From an uncultured Bacilli bacterium (lineage in GTDB: Bacteria > Bacillota_I > Bacilli_A > RFN20 > DUOF01), in the NCBI GenBank assembly GCA_934101685.1, contig CAKORZ010000031.1, positions 1 to 15,210 on the forward strand: DNA of 15,210 nt, read 5' to 3'. The notes under the pieces are model-generated. The model was given only the letters and a program-made list of their open reading frames with translations. It did no database searches and had not been told where the DNA came from. Below are positions 1-8,249 of the stretch, in pieces. The first letter of the stretch is position 1; each line of letters begins with the position of its first letter. Both the position numbers and the translations under genes were made by a program.

Positions 1-66
1 GAAGTTAAGCACAGTAGTGGTGAAGGTAGTTGGCAATAGCCTGCGAGAATAGCGCGTCGCCAGGCT
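1..66 (+). rRNA. rrf: 5S ribosomal RNA, 3' part (5' end outside window)
   Basis: The first 66 bases match the 3' half of bacterial 5S rRNA. They show the conserved GAAGTTAAGC segment of loop B/helix III at 1-10, the GGTAGT...TGCGAGA(A)TAG loop E/helix IV region at 25-52, and the 3' strand of helix I, CGCCAGGC, at 58-65. A run of seven T follows (66-72) and probably ends the rRNA operon transcript. The 5' strand of helix I and the start of the gene lie before the window. The 3' end is placed within a base or two by analogy with other 5S genes. Confidence 0.93.
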
Positions 67-139
67 TTTTTTATACAATTTTGCTTTTTATGACAATATT
101 CTCTATTCTTTTATTTTATAAATATATATGGTGAAATAT

Positions 140-1924
140 ATGAAAAAAAGAATATTATTATTTATTTTTATTTTTATATTAAATTTATTATTTAATTTTT
201 ATGTTATTAAAGCAAAAGAATTATTGAAAAAAGAAAATATAGTTAATATAGATGCAAATGACAATTATATGGTTTATGAAAGCATTAATAGCCAAGGAAT
301 GCATTTAATTAGCATTTATGATATAGAAAAGAATGAATTTTTTAATATTAAAAATAATCATAATGAAGAAATTAATGATAATTTATATTTTCCTTCTATA
401 AGTAAAAAAAGTAATTATTTAATATATACTTCAAGAGCTACTAATATAACTAGTGATAATATAAATAAATGTGTGGATATAGTTGATAATATACTTAAAT
501 ACTGCAGTAATATCTATTTATATGATATTAAAAATAAAAGTAGTATTTTAATCAAGTTAAATAATGAATATTTTAATGGTGACAATTACCTTGGAAAAAT
601 TAGTGGCGATGGTAACAATATAGTGTTTGAATCAATTTCGACTAATTTAATTAATGGTAATTTTAATTCAATAAATATATACAAATATATTGTTGATACT
701 AATAAGGTTACTTTAATCACAAAAGGAAATAATTTTAGTGGTGGAAACTATAACAGTATAAATCCATCTGTTAGTTATGATGGAAAATATGTTACTTTTC
801 AATCCAGCTCTACCAATCTTGTGAAAGAAATAAACTATAATTCTAGTTGTATTAAATATTCTTCTTCAGAAAATGAAACTTGTAGCAACATATATATTGT
901 TGATACTTTTAATGACACTATTGAATTAATAACAAGAAAGGACAATAGCTCATTTAACGATAATAGTGGGAATGCCTATATTAATGATGAAGGTAATTAT
1001 GTATATTATGAGACATACTCTAATAGTTTGTATTTAAATAATAATAGAAGTCAAATATATTTATATAATTTAGTGAATAAAAATACTTCAATTATAACTA
1101 AAAATGATAATAGTATTAATAATAGGGATAATTATATACAAAATCTTTGCTCATCTGGGAAATATATTATATATACTACTAAGTCAACAAATCTTAAAGA
1201 TTCTAACAATTTAAATAATTTATATGTGTACAATGTGTCTTCAAATAAAACTTCTAATATATTAAAATATAATAATATTGATATGAAAATAGCGGCAATT
1301 AATGAAAATAATATATTTTATTATAATGATAATAATTTATTAGAAATTGTAAAAATTGATAATGAAGCACCAATTATAGATGCAAGTCAAACAATATATT
1401 TGATTAAAGAAAATTTAAACAACATAAAAAGTAAAATAAAAATAACAGATAATTTATCATCTATGGATAATATAGAAGTTTATATTAAAAATTTAAATAC
1501 ATTATTATATGTAGGAAATTATGTGATAGAGATATCTGCGAGAGATGAATTTGGAAATGTTTCTAATGAAAAAGTTAATTTTATAGTAATAGAAGAAGAT
1601 AATGAAGGACCTATTTTTAATTTGAATAAGGAAATAAAAATATTGAAAGGCTCAAATACCTTAAATCTTTCTAATTACATAGATGCTATTGATAAAGTTG
1701 ATGGTAAAACTAAAATTTATATAATAGATGATGGAAATATAAATTTAAATGTTGTTGGAAGTTATAAATTAAAACTTATGTCAAAGGATAATTCTAATAA
1801 TATTACATATTATGAGATAGAGGCATGTGTATATGAAAATTATAATTTTAAATATTATTATGAAATAATATTACTTTTGGGCGTTTTGTTTGTTATTATA
1901 TTTTCTATAATTAAGGTTAAATAA
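140..1924 (+). CDS. Membrane-anchored extracellular PD40-type beta-propeller protein with two Ig-like domains
   Basis: A 594-residue predicted surface protein of unknown substrate. An N-terminal signal peptide (MKKR plus a long hydrophobic stretch to about residue 26) leads into residues ~35-405. These hold six or seven degenerate repeats of the TolB/PD40 type, recognisable by PSVSYDGKYVTFQSSSTNLV and ISGDGNNIVFESISTNL. Two Ig-like modules of the DUF5011/Cry22 kind follow (about 408-485 and 488-565, each opening DNE(A/G)PI). A single C-terminal transmembrane helix (about 574-590) ends in KVK, with no LPXTG motif. Two of the blades carry matching C-x10-CSNIY insertions. ATG 140 is preferred over the in-frame ATG at 128 because GGTGA at 130-134 lies 5 nt before it and it gives a clean signal peptide. 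The product is Asn/Ile-rich, as expected from the base composition. The role is unknown; cell-surface binding is an inference from the domains. Confidence 0.8.
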   Translation: MKKRILLFIFIFILNLLFNFYVIKAKELLKKENIVNIDANDNYMVYESINSQGMHLISIYDIEKNEFFNIKNNHNEEINDNLYFPSISKKSNYLIYTSRATNITSDNINKCVDIVDNILKYCSNIYLYDIKNKSSILIKLNNEYFNGDNYLGKISGDGNNIVFESISTNLINGNFNSINIYKYIVDTNKVTLITKGNNFSGGNYNSINPSVSYDGKYVTFQSSSTNLVKEINYNSSCIKYSSSENETCSNIYIVDTFNDTIELITRKDNSSFNDNSGNAYINDEGNYVYYETYSNSLYLNNNRSQIYLYNLVNKNTSIITKNDNSINNRDNYIQNLCSSGKYIIYTTKSTNLKDSNNLNNLYVYNVSSNKTSNILKYNNIDMKIAAINENNIFYYNDNNLLEIVKIDNEAPIIDASQTIYLIKENLNNIKSKIKITDNLSSMDNIEVYIKNLNTLLYVGNYVIEISARDEFGNVSNEKVNFIVIEEDNEGPIFNLNKEIKILKGSNTLNLSNYIDAIDKVDGKTKIYIIDDGNINLNVVGSYKLKLMSKDNSNNITYYEIEACVYENYNFKYYYEIILLLGVLFVIIFSIIKVK

Positions 1925-1936
1925 ATTCATAAAGTT

Positions 1937-1945
1937 TGCTATAAT
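1937..1945 (+). promoter_or_regulatory. Candidate extended -10 promoter for mnmA
   Basis: TGCTATAAT is a perfect match to the extended -10 consensus TGnTATAAT, just after the stop of the propeller gene. The -35 position (TTAAAT, 1917-1922) is poor, as is common for extended -10 promoters. A start about 7 nt downstream would put the mRNA 5' end at about 1952, inside the ribosome binding site AAAGGTGA (1949-1956), so the transcript would be almost leaderless. Because of this tight fit the motif may be fortuitous. Confidence 0.4.
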
Positions 1946-1961
1946 AATAAAGGTGATTATT

Positions 1962-3098
1962 ATGACAAAAGTTATGATTGGATTAAGTGGTGGAGTTGAT
2001 AGTGCAGTTGCTGCATATCTTTTAAAAAAGCAGGGATATGAAGTAATTGCTGGCTTTATGCGCAATTGGGATAGTATGCTTAATAATGATTTTTTAGGCA
2101 ATCCTAATTCAAATGCTGATATTTGCCCACAAGAAAAAGATTATAATGATGCAAAAAAAGTAGCTGATCAGTTAGGGATACAATTATATAGAATAGATTT
2201 TGTAAAAGAATATTGGGACAATGTTTTTACATATTTTTTAGAAGAATATAAAAAGGGCAGAACACCTAATCCAGACATATTATGTAATAAATATATAAAA
2301 TTTGATGCTTTTATGAAATTTGCTATGTCTAAAGGTGCTGAATATGTTGCTACTGGACATTATGCAATTGTTAAACATGATTCTGATGTAAGCAAAATGT
2401 ACAAAGGCGATGACAGGAATAAAGACCAAACATATTTTTTATGCAAATTATCGCAAGAGCAATTAAAAAGATCATTATTTCCTTTAGGAAATATAGATAA
2501 ACCTGAGGTTAGAAGAATAGCTAAAGAATTAAACTTAGAAGTTGCTTCTAAGAAAGATTCTACTGGTGTTTGTTTTATTGGTGAAAGAAATTTTAAAGAA
2601 TTTTTGAAAAATTATATACCTGCTAAAAAAGGAAATATTGTTGATAGAGATACAGGAAATGTTGTTGGTACACACGATGGAGTTATGTATTACACAATTG
2701 GTCAAAGAAAAGGACTAGGAATTGGTGGATTAAAAAATCATGATAATGGTTCATGGTTTGTTGTTGGAAAAAATGTAAAAGAAAATATTTTATATGTTGT
2801 TCAAGGTGAAGAAAATGAATATTTAATGGCTGATTCTTGCCTTGTTACAGATGTTAGCTGGATTAGAGGATATGCTCCAGAAAATAATTTAAAATGTACT
2901 GCAAAATTTAGATATAGACAACCTGATCAAGATATAACTATAGAAATACTTGATGATACATCTGTTATGGTTCATTGTATAGCACCAGTTAAAGCAATAA
3001 CAAGTGGGCAAGAAGCTGTATTTTATTACAATGATGAGTGTTTAGGCGGAGGAACAATTGATAAAGTATATCGAAATGGTAAACTTTTAGATTGTTAA
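1962..3098 (+). CDS. mnmA: tRNA-uridine 2-sulfurtransferase MnmA
   Basis: Cytoplasmic ATP-dependent enzyme that thiolates U34 at C2 in tRNAs for Lys, Glu and Gln, taking persulfide sulfur from a cysteine desulfurase. The 378-residue product has the N-terminal PP-loop GLSGGVDSAV. The first catalytic cysteine is in DILCNKYIKF (Cys108) and the second in GVCFIGERNF (Cys204). It also has ATGHYA and DQTYFL motifs and a full C-terminal beta-barrel region, so it looks intact. The segment NWDSMLNNDFLGNPNSNADICPQE is the longer insertion I associate with mollicute-type MnmA. ATG 1962 is chosen over the upstream in-frame GTG 1953 because AAAGGTGA (1949-1956) lies 5 nt before it and overlaps the GTG. recD2 starts 3 nt after the stop, so the two are co-transcribed. 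Confidence 0.96.
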   Translation: MTKVMIGLSGGVDSAVAAYLLKKQGYEVIAGFMRNWDSMLNNDFLGNPNSNADICPQEKDYNDAKKVADQLGIQLYRIDFVKEYWDNVFTYFLEEYKKGRTPNPDILCNKYIKFDAFMKFAMSKGAEYVATGHYAIVKHDSDVSKMYKGDDRNKDQTYFLCKLSQEQLKRSLFPLGNIDKPEVRRIAKELNLEVASKKDSTGVCFIGERNFKEFLKNYIPAKKGNIVDRDTGNVVGTHDGVMYYTIGQRKGLGIGGLKNHDNGSWFVVGKNVKENILYVVQGEENEYLMADSCLVTDVSWIRGYAPENNLKCTAKFRYRQPDQDITIEILDDTSVMVHCIAPVKAITSGQEAVFYYNDECLGGGTIDKVYRNGKLLDC

Positions 3099-3101
3099 GA
3101 A

Positions 3102-5270
3102 ATGATGGAGGAAATACGAGGAAAATTAAAAGTTGTAGTTTTTCATAATGATGAAAATCTATATTCTGTTATTAAAATTAAAATATCTGATGAAAGTGAC
3201 AATAAGTATATGACACTTACTGGTAATTTTCCTATACCAAATGAAAATAACGAATATATTTATAAAGGAGAATACATAAATCATCCTCGTTTTGGCCAAC
3301 AATTTGTTGTTCAAAATTACGAAGAGTTATTACCTAATGGGAAAGATGCGATTATAAGATATTTATCAAGTTCTTTGTTTCCTAAAATTGGTGTAAAAAC
3401 AGCTAATAAAATATATGATTTATTGGGCGATGAAACTATAGAAAAGATAAAAAGTGATTCTTCATGTTTAGATAATATTATATCTGTTGAGCAAAAAGAA
3501 ACTATTGTTAATGGGCTTGGAAGCAATACTTATTTTGATGAAGCAGTAAAACTTTTTGTCACACAGGGTTTAAGCATTAAAATGCTTTTAAAAATACAAA
3601 GTGTTTATAAAGAAAAAATGATAGATGTATTGAGAGAAAATCCATACAAACTTGTAGAAGATATAGATGGTATAGGATTTAAAACTGCTGATGATTTAGC
3701 ATTAAAACTTGGATACAATCTTCATGATGAAAAAAGAATTAAAGCAGGGTTATTATATAGTGCAAATATAGCCTGTTTTAATGATTCTGATACTTATACA
3801 AGTAGAGAAAAAATAATTAAAGAATTTAATAAAATTATTTATGATGTTGATGAAATTAGCAAAAATTATTTTATAGATATGCTAATAAATGAAGGAAAAT
3901 TATATCAAGAAGATGACAAAATTTTTACTTTTGATCAATATCATGCAGAAATAGAAAACGCCAGAATATTATCTAAATTTATAAAAAAAATAGTTAATAC
4001 ATTTGATGAAAATCAAATAAATGAAGTGATAGAAAAAATAGAAGAAAAATTTGGAATCACATATGATGATGATCAAAAATCCGCTATTGTTAACTGTTTA
4101 AATAGTGGCATATCAATTATCACTGGTGGACCTGGTACAGGGAAAACGACAATAGTAAATGCTATAATACAGGTATATAAAGAATTGATTTTTAATAGTG
4201 AAATACACATATGTGCCCCAACAGGAAGAGCAAGTAAAAGATTAACTGAAATTACAGGAGTTAAAGCAACAACTATTCATAGTTTATTAAAATGGGATTT
4301 ACATTCAAATGTGTTTTCTATTAATGAAAATAATCCTCTATCAGGTCAACTATTGATTGTAGATGAATTTTCTATGGTTGATAATTATTTGCTACATCAA
4401 TTATTAAGAGCAAGTCAAAAAATAGGACAAATTATATTCATTGGTGATGATGATCAACTACCATCAGTTGGACCAGGAAATGTGTTAAAAGATTTAATAG
4501 ATTCAAAACTAATAAATACGATTAGATTAAATAAAATATATAGACAAAGTGAACTATCAAACATAGTAAATTTGGCACATCATATAAAAAATAATGAAGA
4601 CATATCAAATGATTTAAGTAATGATGTTACTTTTTATAGTACTAATGATTATAAAATTAAAGATGTTGTTTTAGAGTATGTTAAAATTGCTCAAAATAAT
4701 GGATATAATAATGATGATATACAAGTTTTAGCACCTATGTACCAAGGAATAAATGGGATAGACAATTTAAATATACTTTTACAAGACTATTTTAATCCAT
4801 CTGAAGAAAATTTAAAGGAAATGAGAGTTGGAAAAACTATATATAGAGAAAATGATAAAATACTACAACTTAAAAATCAAAATGATGATAATGTATTTAA
4901 TGGTGATATAGGAACTCTTGTAGAAATAGATAAAGAATCTAGTTTAGTAAATTCTAAAATGTATGTTGGATATGATGATAATGTTGTTGAATATACTCAA
5001 AAAGATTTTATTAATATAACATTAGCATATTGCATAAGTATACACAAATCACAAGGTAGCGAATATCCATTAATTATTTTACCAATCAGTTATGCTTATA
5101 GTAGGATGCTTGCTAAAAATTTAATATATACTGCAATTACAAGAGCTAAACAAAAATTAGTAATAATTGGTGACTATAATGCATTTTTATATGGTATTAA
5201 TAATACAAATTATAAAATTAGAAAAACAACGTTAAAGGAAAAATTATTAAAATATGTTAATCCACTATAA
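3102..5270 (+). CDS. recD2: ATP-dependent RecD2-type DNA helicase
   Basis: A 722-residue superfamily 1B 5'-3' DNA helicase of the RecD2 (YrrC) type, which works without RecBC in DNA repair and fork maintenance. In order: an OB-like N-terminal domain (~1-75); helix-hairpin-helix segments (~85-205, including DIDGIGFKTADDLALKLG); Walker A GGPGTGKTT (342-350); Walker B VDEFSM (420-425); motif III GDDDQLPSVGPG (448-459); motif IV LNKIYRQ (476-482); and near the C-terminus CISIHKSQGSEYP and YTAITRAKQKL (motifs V/VI). The length suits the family and all motifs look intact. The start is ATG 3102 or the adjacent ATG 3105. Neither has a strong ribosome binding site, so translation is probably coupled to mnmA, whose stop is 3 nt upstream. 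An mnmA-recD2 association is familiar from Firmicutes. Confidence 0.96.
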   Translation: MMEEIRGKLKVVVFHNDENLYSVIKIKISDESDNKYMTLTGNFPIPNENNEYIYKGEYINHPRFGQQFVVQNYEELLPNGKDAIIRYLSSSLFPKIGVKTANKIYDLLGDETIEKIKSDSSCLDNIISVEQKETIVNGLGSNTYFDEAVKLFVTQGLSIKMLLKIQSVYKEKMIDVLRENPYKLVEDIDGIGFKTADDLALKLGYNLHDEKRIKAGLLYSANIACFNDSDTYTSREKIIKEFNKIIYDVDEISKNYFIDMLINEGKLYQEDDKIFTFDQYHAEIENARILSKFIKKIVNTFDENQINEVIEKIEEKFGITYDDDQKSAIVNCLNSGISIITGGPGTGKTTIVNAIIQVYKELIFNSEIHICAPTGRASKRLTEITGVKATTIHSLLKWDLHSNVFSINENNPLSGQLLIVDEFSMVDNYLLHQLLRASQKIGQIIFIGDDDQLPSVGPGNVLKDLIDSKLINTIRLNKIYRQSELSNIVNLAHHIKNNEDISNDLSNDVTFYSTNDYKIKDVVLEYVKIAQNNGYNNDDIQVLAPMYQGINGIDNLNILLQDYFNPSEENLKEMRVGKTIYRENDKILQLKNQNDDNVFNGDIGTLVEIDKESSLVNSKMYVGYDDNVVEYTQKDFINITLAYCISIHKSQGSEYPLIILPISYAYSRMLAKNLIYTAITRAKQKLVIIGDYNAFLYGINNTNYKIRKTTLKEKLLKYVNPL

Positions 5271-5306
5271 ATAAGGGAATACTTATATTATAGGTAGGTG
5301 TTTCTA

Positions 5307-6365
5307 GTGAATGAAACAAATGAAAATCATAATTCTATAAACAAATTGATAAAGTTAAGTTTTCTTGTTTTATTAATATTTTCAATATTAGCAATAGCTA
5401 AATATATTGGAGTAAATTCATTTATAAATAAAATAGCAAAGGCTATAGTACCTGTTATTATTGCTATTTGCGTAAGTTTTGTAGTAGAGCCTATTATAAG
5501 ATTTTTAGAAAGAAAAAATATAAAAAGAAGGTATGCTGTTTTAATAGCATATTTCTTTTTTATCTTGTTATTAGCGTTAATTTTATATATAACTTTGCCT
5601 CAATTTATAAAGCAGTTAAAAATATTTATAAATAACATTCCATATTTAATTGAAACGGTTGAAAGTTTTTTAAATAAAATAGGAATAAATACAGATGGGC
5701 AAGATACTTCTAATACAATTAATAATTTAATTATAAATATATCTAATTCTGTGTTAAAAAAAGTTAGTTCTTCAGTGTCTGTAATTTTTGATATTTTATT
5801 AGGATTATCTGGATCTATCTTTTTATCTTTTGATTTTTTAAAGTTTAAAGATGAAACTAAAAAAAGAATTCCCAAAAGAATAAAAGAACCTACAATTTAT
5901 TATTTTAAAAATTTGTTACCATTTATTCATAAATATATTTTTGGTATGTTAATAGACAGCATATTAATATTTATTATAAGTATAATAGGATTTTCTATTA
6001 TAGGAATAGAATATACTTTAGTAATAGCACTATTTATAGCAGTTACTAATCTAATTCCTATAATAGGTCCTTACATTGGAGGAATACCTGCGGCAATAAT
6101 AGGCTTTAGTGTATCATCCACATTAGGTATTAGTGCAGTGGTTGTAGTTGTTATAGTACAAATTATTGAATCTAATTTTATGCAACCATTAATATTAAAA
6201 AATGTTATAAAACTTCACCCATTAGAAGGAATACTTGGAATAAGCTTGTTTGGGGCATTATTTGGAGTTGTAGGAATGATTTTCTCCCCAATACTTATAG
6301 TGGCAATTAAGTTGTTATTTTTACCTTATAATGAGAATATAGAAAAAGAAGTAAATTTAACATAA
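5307..6365 (+). CDS. AI-2E/PerM family transporter-like membrane protein
   Basis: A 352-residue integral membrane protein of the AI-2E transporter (PerM/YtvI/TqsA) family, PF01594. Hydrophobic helices occur at about 15-35, 42-62, 75-95, 150-170 and 205-330, with the last block holding several helices. A hydrophilic loop lies between the N-terminal and C-terminal groups. The segment NLIPIIGPYIGGIPAAIIGF in the C-terminal half is diagnostic. Family members are variously reported as AI-2 exporters, permeases or ion/proton antiporters, so no substrate is assigned. GTG 5307 is preferred over the in-frame GTG 5298 because AGGTG at 5296-5300 is correctly spaced 6 nt before it. The gene follows recD2 by 36 nt and is probably in the same transcript. 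Confidence 0.87.
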   Translation: MNETNENHNSINKLIKLSFLVLLIFSILAIAKYIGVNSFINKIAKAIVPVIIAICVSFVVEPIIRFLERKNIKRRYAVLIAYFFFILLLALILYITLPQFIKQLKIFINNIPYLIETVESFLNKIGINTDGQDTSNTINNLIINISNSVLKKVSSSVSVIFDILLGLSGSIFLSFDFLKFKDETKKRIPKRIKEPTIYYFKNLLPFIHKYIFGMLIDSILIFIISIIGFSIIGIEYTLVIALFIAVTNLIPIIGPYIGGIPAAIIGFSVSSTLGISAVVVVVIVQIIESNFMQPLILKNVIKLHPLEGILGISLFGALFGVVGMIFSPILIVAIKLLFLPYNENIEKEVNLT

Positions 6366-6383
6366 TTGACTTTTAAGAGTGTA

Positions 6384-6410
6384 ACGTTTTTGTATAACTA
6401 GCATAGTATA
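6384..6410 (+). promoter_or_regulatory. Candidate sporulation-sigma-like promoter for the YjcZ-like gene
   Basis: CATAGTATA at 6402-6410 fits the mother-cell sigma-K -10 pattern CATAnnnTA. AC at 6384-6385 lies 16 bp before it, as in the sigma-K -35. This is notable because YjcZ-family genes in Bacillus belong to late sporulation programmes. A TTGACT at 6366-6371 also resembles a vegetative -35, and TATAAC at 6393-6398 a -10, but their 21-bp spacing is too long. In such AT-rich DNA a chance match is quite possible. Confidence 0.3.
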
Positions 6411-6437
6411 TCATGAACACAAAGGAGGAATACAAAA

Positions 6438-6548
6438 ATGAATAACACAGGTTGCGGATGTCAAACTTACGGAGGCTATAACAATGGATTCTTAGTTATC
6501 TTAATCCTATTCATCTTATTAGCTATCCTTGGAAGTTACTTCTTCTAG
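6438..6548 (+). CDS. YjcZ-like glycine-rich membrane miniprotein (36 aa)
   Basis: A 36-residue protein resembling the YjcZ family of small 'sporulation' proteins. It has a polar Gly/Tyr/Asn/Cys head with two cysteines (GCGC), then GF, then one hydrophobic helix LVILILFILLAILGSYFF to the C-terminus. Bacillus YjcZ-type proteins share the GG(G/Y)..GF-[hydrophobic]-stop layout. A near-perfect ribosome binding site, AAAGGAGGA (6421-6429), precedes the ATG by 8 nt. Codon use differs sharply from the neighbours: all four Phe are TTC and all four Ile are ATC, whereas nearby genes use TTT and ATT/ATA. That suggests very high expression. The gene stands alone, with its own possible promoter and a hairpin terminator downstream. 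Function is unknown; a membrane or spore/surface role is an inference from family and topology. Confidence 0.85.
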   Translation: MNNTGCGCQTYGGYNNGFLVILILFILLAILGSYFF

Positions 6549-6626
6549 AAAATAATCTATAAGATTGTAACATTATTGATATTAGTAAAGTTTTTAAGTA
6601 GATATGGGACAACTACTTTCAAACTT

Positions 6627-6653
6627 AAAAAGAGGTCATTTAGACCTCTTTTT
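6627..6653. terminator. Bidirectional intrinsic terminator
   Basis: A perfect 11-bp stem, AAAAAGAGGTC / GACCTCTTTTT, with the loop ATTTA. It has A5 on one side and T5 on the other, so it can end transcription both of the YjcZ-like gene (plus) and of the FAD-dependent oxidoreductase (minus). The oxidoreductase stop codon (6640-6642) lies in the loop. Confidence 0.88.
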
Positions 6654-8217
6654 CTATATTATTTATAATTACTTCTGCACATTTTAACCCATCTATAGCA
6701 CTAGTTGTTATTCCAGAAGAATATCCACTTCCTTCACCAATTGGGTATATATTAGTTATATTAGTTTGGAAATTATCATTTCTTAATATTCTTACAGGAG
6801 ATGATGATCTTGATTCTATTGCTGTTAATATACTGTCATCATTAGCAAATCCTTTTAATTTTTTATCTAATTCTTTTATTCCTAATTTTAAAGTTTCTGT
6901 TACAAAGCTAGGTAAACAATTTTCTATTTTAGCAAACATTACTCCAGGTTTATAACTTGGTTTTACTTTTCCAAATTTAGTAGGCAATGTTCCTTCAATA
7001 AAGTTTTTATATAGGGAACAAGGTGCTTTATAGGAGTTAGTTAAAGAATAGGCTAATTTTTCATATTTTTCTTGAAAGTCTAGTCCTGATAAAGGGTGAG
7101 AAGTAGGATAGTCACTAGGTAATACATTTACTAAAAGAGCACTATTGGCATTAATTAAATTTCGTTTATAATAGCTCATTCCATTAGTAACAATTGTATA
7201 AGGATCACTGCTACTTGCTACAACCATTCCACCTGGACACATACAAAAGGTATATAAAGAGCGGTTGTTAGGTAGGTGTACAGCAAGCTTATAATCAGCA
7301 GGAGGTAAAGCACTATGTTTATAGAACTTTTCACCATATTGAGCTTTATTTATGTCTTCTTGCAAATGTTCTATTCTTACACCCATTGAAAAAGGCTTTT
7401 GCTCCATATTTATACCATTTTTATAAAGCATTCTAATGGTGTCTTTACTACTATGTCCACAAGCAATTATTAATTCATCACAGGGGATATTTTCTTTATT
7501 ATTTATTTCTATAGAGCAAACTTTATTGTTTTTTATATTAATGTTTGTTAAACATGTATTGAATAAAAATTTGCCACCTAAATTAATAATTTTATTTCTT
7601 AAGTTTTTGACTACATTAACTAATATATCGCTTCCTATATGTGGCTTAGATAAATACATAATATCTTCAGTAGCGCCACATTCTACAAAAGTTTGTTTTA
7701 TGTAGTCTATTCTTTCATCATTAATGTTAGTAGTAAGTTTTCCATCACTAAAAGTACCTGCACCACCTTCACCATATTGAAGATTACTTTCTGTGTTTAA
7801 TTTGCCTTCACTAAATAATTTGCTAATAGTATTAATTCTACCGTCTACTTTTTCTCCTCTTTCTATAACCAAAGGATTAAGTCCTGCTTTTGCTAAATTA
7901 TATGCACAAAATAAACCAGCAGGTCCACTTCCTACAACAATTATTTTTTTGTTACTTTTCACTTTGTTTATAATATATTTTAATTCTTTATATTCTTTCA
8001 CATCTTTATTATTTTTCACTAGTTTTAAAACTTTATCTTTAACATTTATTATAAAATTAAAAATGAAAAATACATCATTTTTGTTTCTACTATCTATTGC
8101 TTTTTTCTTTATTTTATAAGAAATAATCATATTTTCATTTATTTTTAGTTTATTTGCTATAGCTTTTTTATAATTAGTATCGCTAAGAGAAATTTTTACA
8201 TTATTTAATACAAACAT
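6640..8217 (-). CDS. NAD(P)/FAD-dependent oxidoreductase (COG2509-type)
   Basis: A 525-residue flavoprotein of the uncharacterised FAD-dependent dehydrogenase group COG2509. The first ~85 residues form the group's small N-terminal domain. The Rossmann FAD-binding motif follows, VVGSGPAGLFCAYNLAKAG (94-112), ending in the acidic/ERGEKVDGR segment (119-127). Next come the group hallmarks LQYGEGGAGTFSDGKL, CGHSSKDT, KPFSMGVRIEH and FCMCPGG. Close to the C-terminus is a second FAD contact, PIGEGSGYSSGITTSA-DGL. The substrate is unknown. The start at 8217 is supported by AAAGGTGAT just upstream on the minus strand. The gene is divergent from the suf operon across 138 bp, so the two may share regulation; whether it acts with SUF is unproven. 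Confidence 0.9.
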   Translation of the reverse strand: MFVLNNVKISLSDTNYKKAIANKLKINENMIISYKIKKKAIDSRNKNDVFFIFNFIINVKDKVLKLVKNNKDVKEYKELKYIINKVKSNKKIIVVGSGPAGLFCAYNLAKAGLNPLVIERGEKVDGRINTISKLFSEGKLNTESNLQYGEGGAGTFSDGKLTTNINDERIDYIKQTFVECGATEDIMYLSKPHIGSDILVNVVKNLRNKIINLGGKFLFNTCLTNINIKNNKVCSIEINNKENIPCDELIIACGHSSKDTIRMLYKNGINMEQKPFSMGVRIEHLQEDINKAQYGEKFYKHSALPPADYKLAVHLPNNRSLYTFCMCPGGMVVASSSDPYTIVTNGMSYYKRNLINANSALLVNVLPSDYPTSHPLSGLDFQEKYEKLAYSLTNSYKAPCSLYKNFIEGTLPTKFGKVKPSYKPGVMFAKIENCLPSFVTETLKLGIKELDKKLKGFANDDSILTAIESRSSSPVRILRNDNFQTNITNIYPIGEGSGYSSGITTSAIDGLKCAEVIINNIEKEV

Positions 8218-8249
8218 ATGATCACCTTTATATATATTAACATATAATT

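Noticed and set aside
81..109. TTGCTT (81-86) and TATTCT (104-109), 17 bp apart, as a promoter for the propeller gene
   Set aside because: Only 3/6 and 4/6 consensus matches in very AT-rich DNA; too weak to annotate.
128..139. In-frame ATG at 128 as start of the propeller protein
   Set aside because: No ribosome binding site precedes it, while ATG 140 has GGTGA at the right distance and begins a clean signal peptide.
3107..3111. GGAGG inside recD2's first codons as the ribosome binding site for a later start
   Set aside because: No ATG, GTG or TTG lies in frame at a suitable distance downstream.
6640..8217. Plus-strand ORFs of about 90-110 aa inside the oxidoreductase (7436-7705, 7793-8119)
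   Set aside because: They are opposite-strand shadows of a well-supported gene, hydrophobic only because of reversed AT-rich codons, with no ribosome binding site of note.
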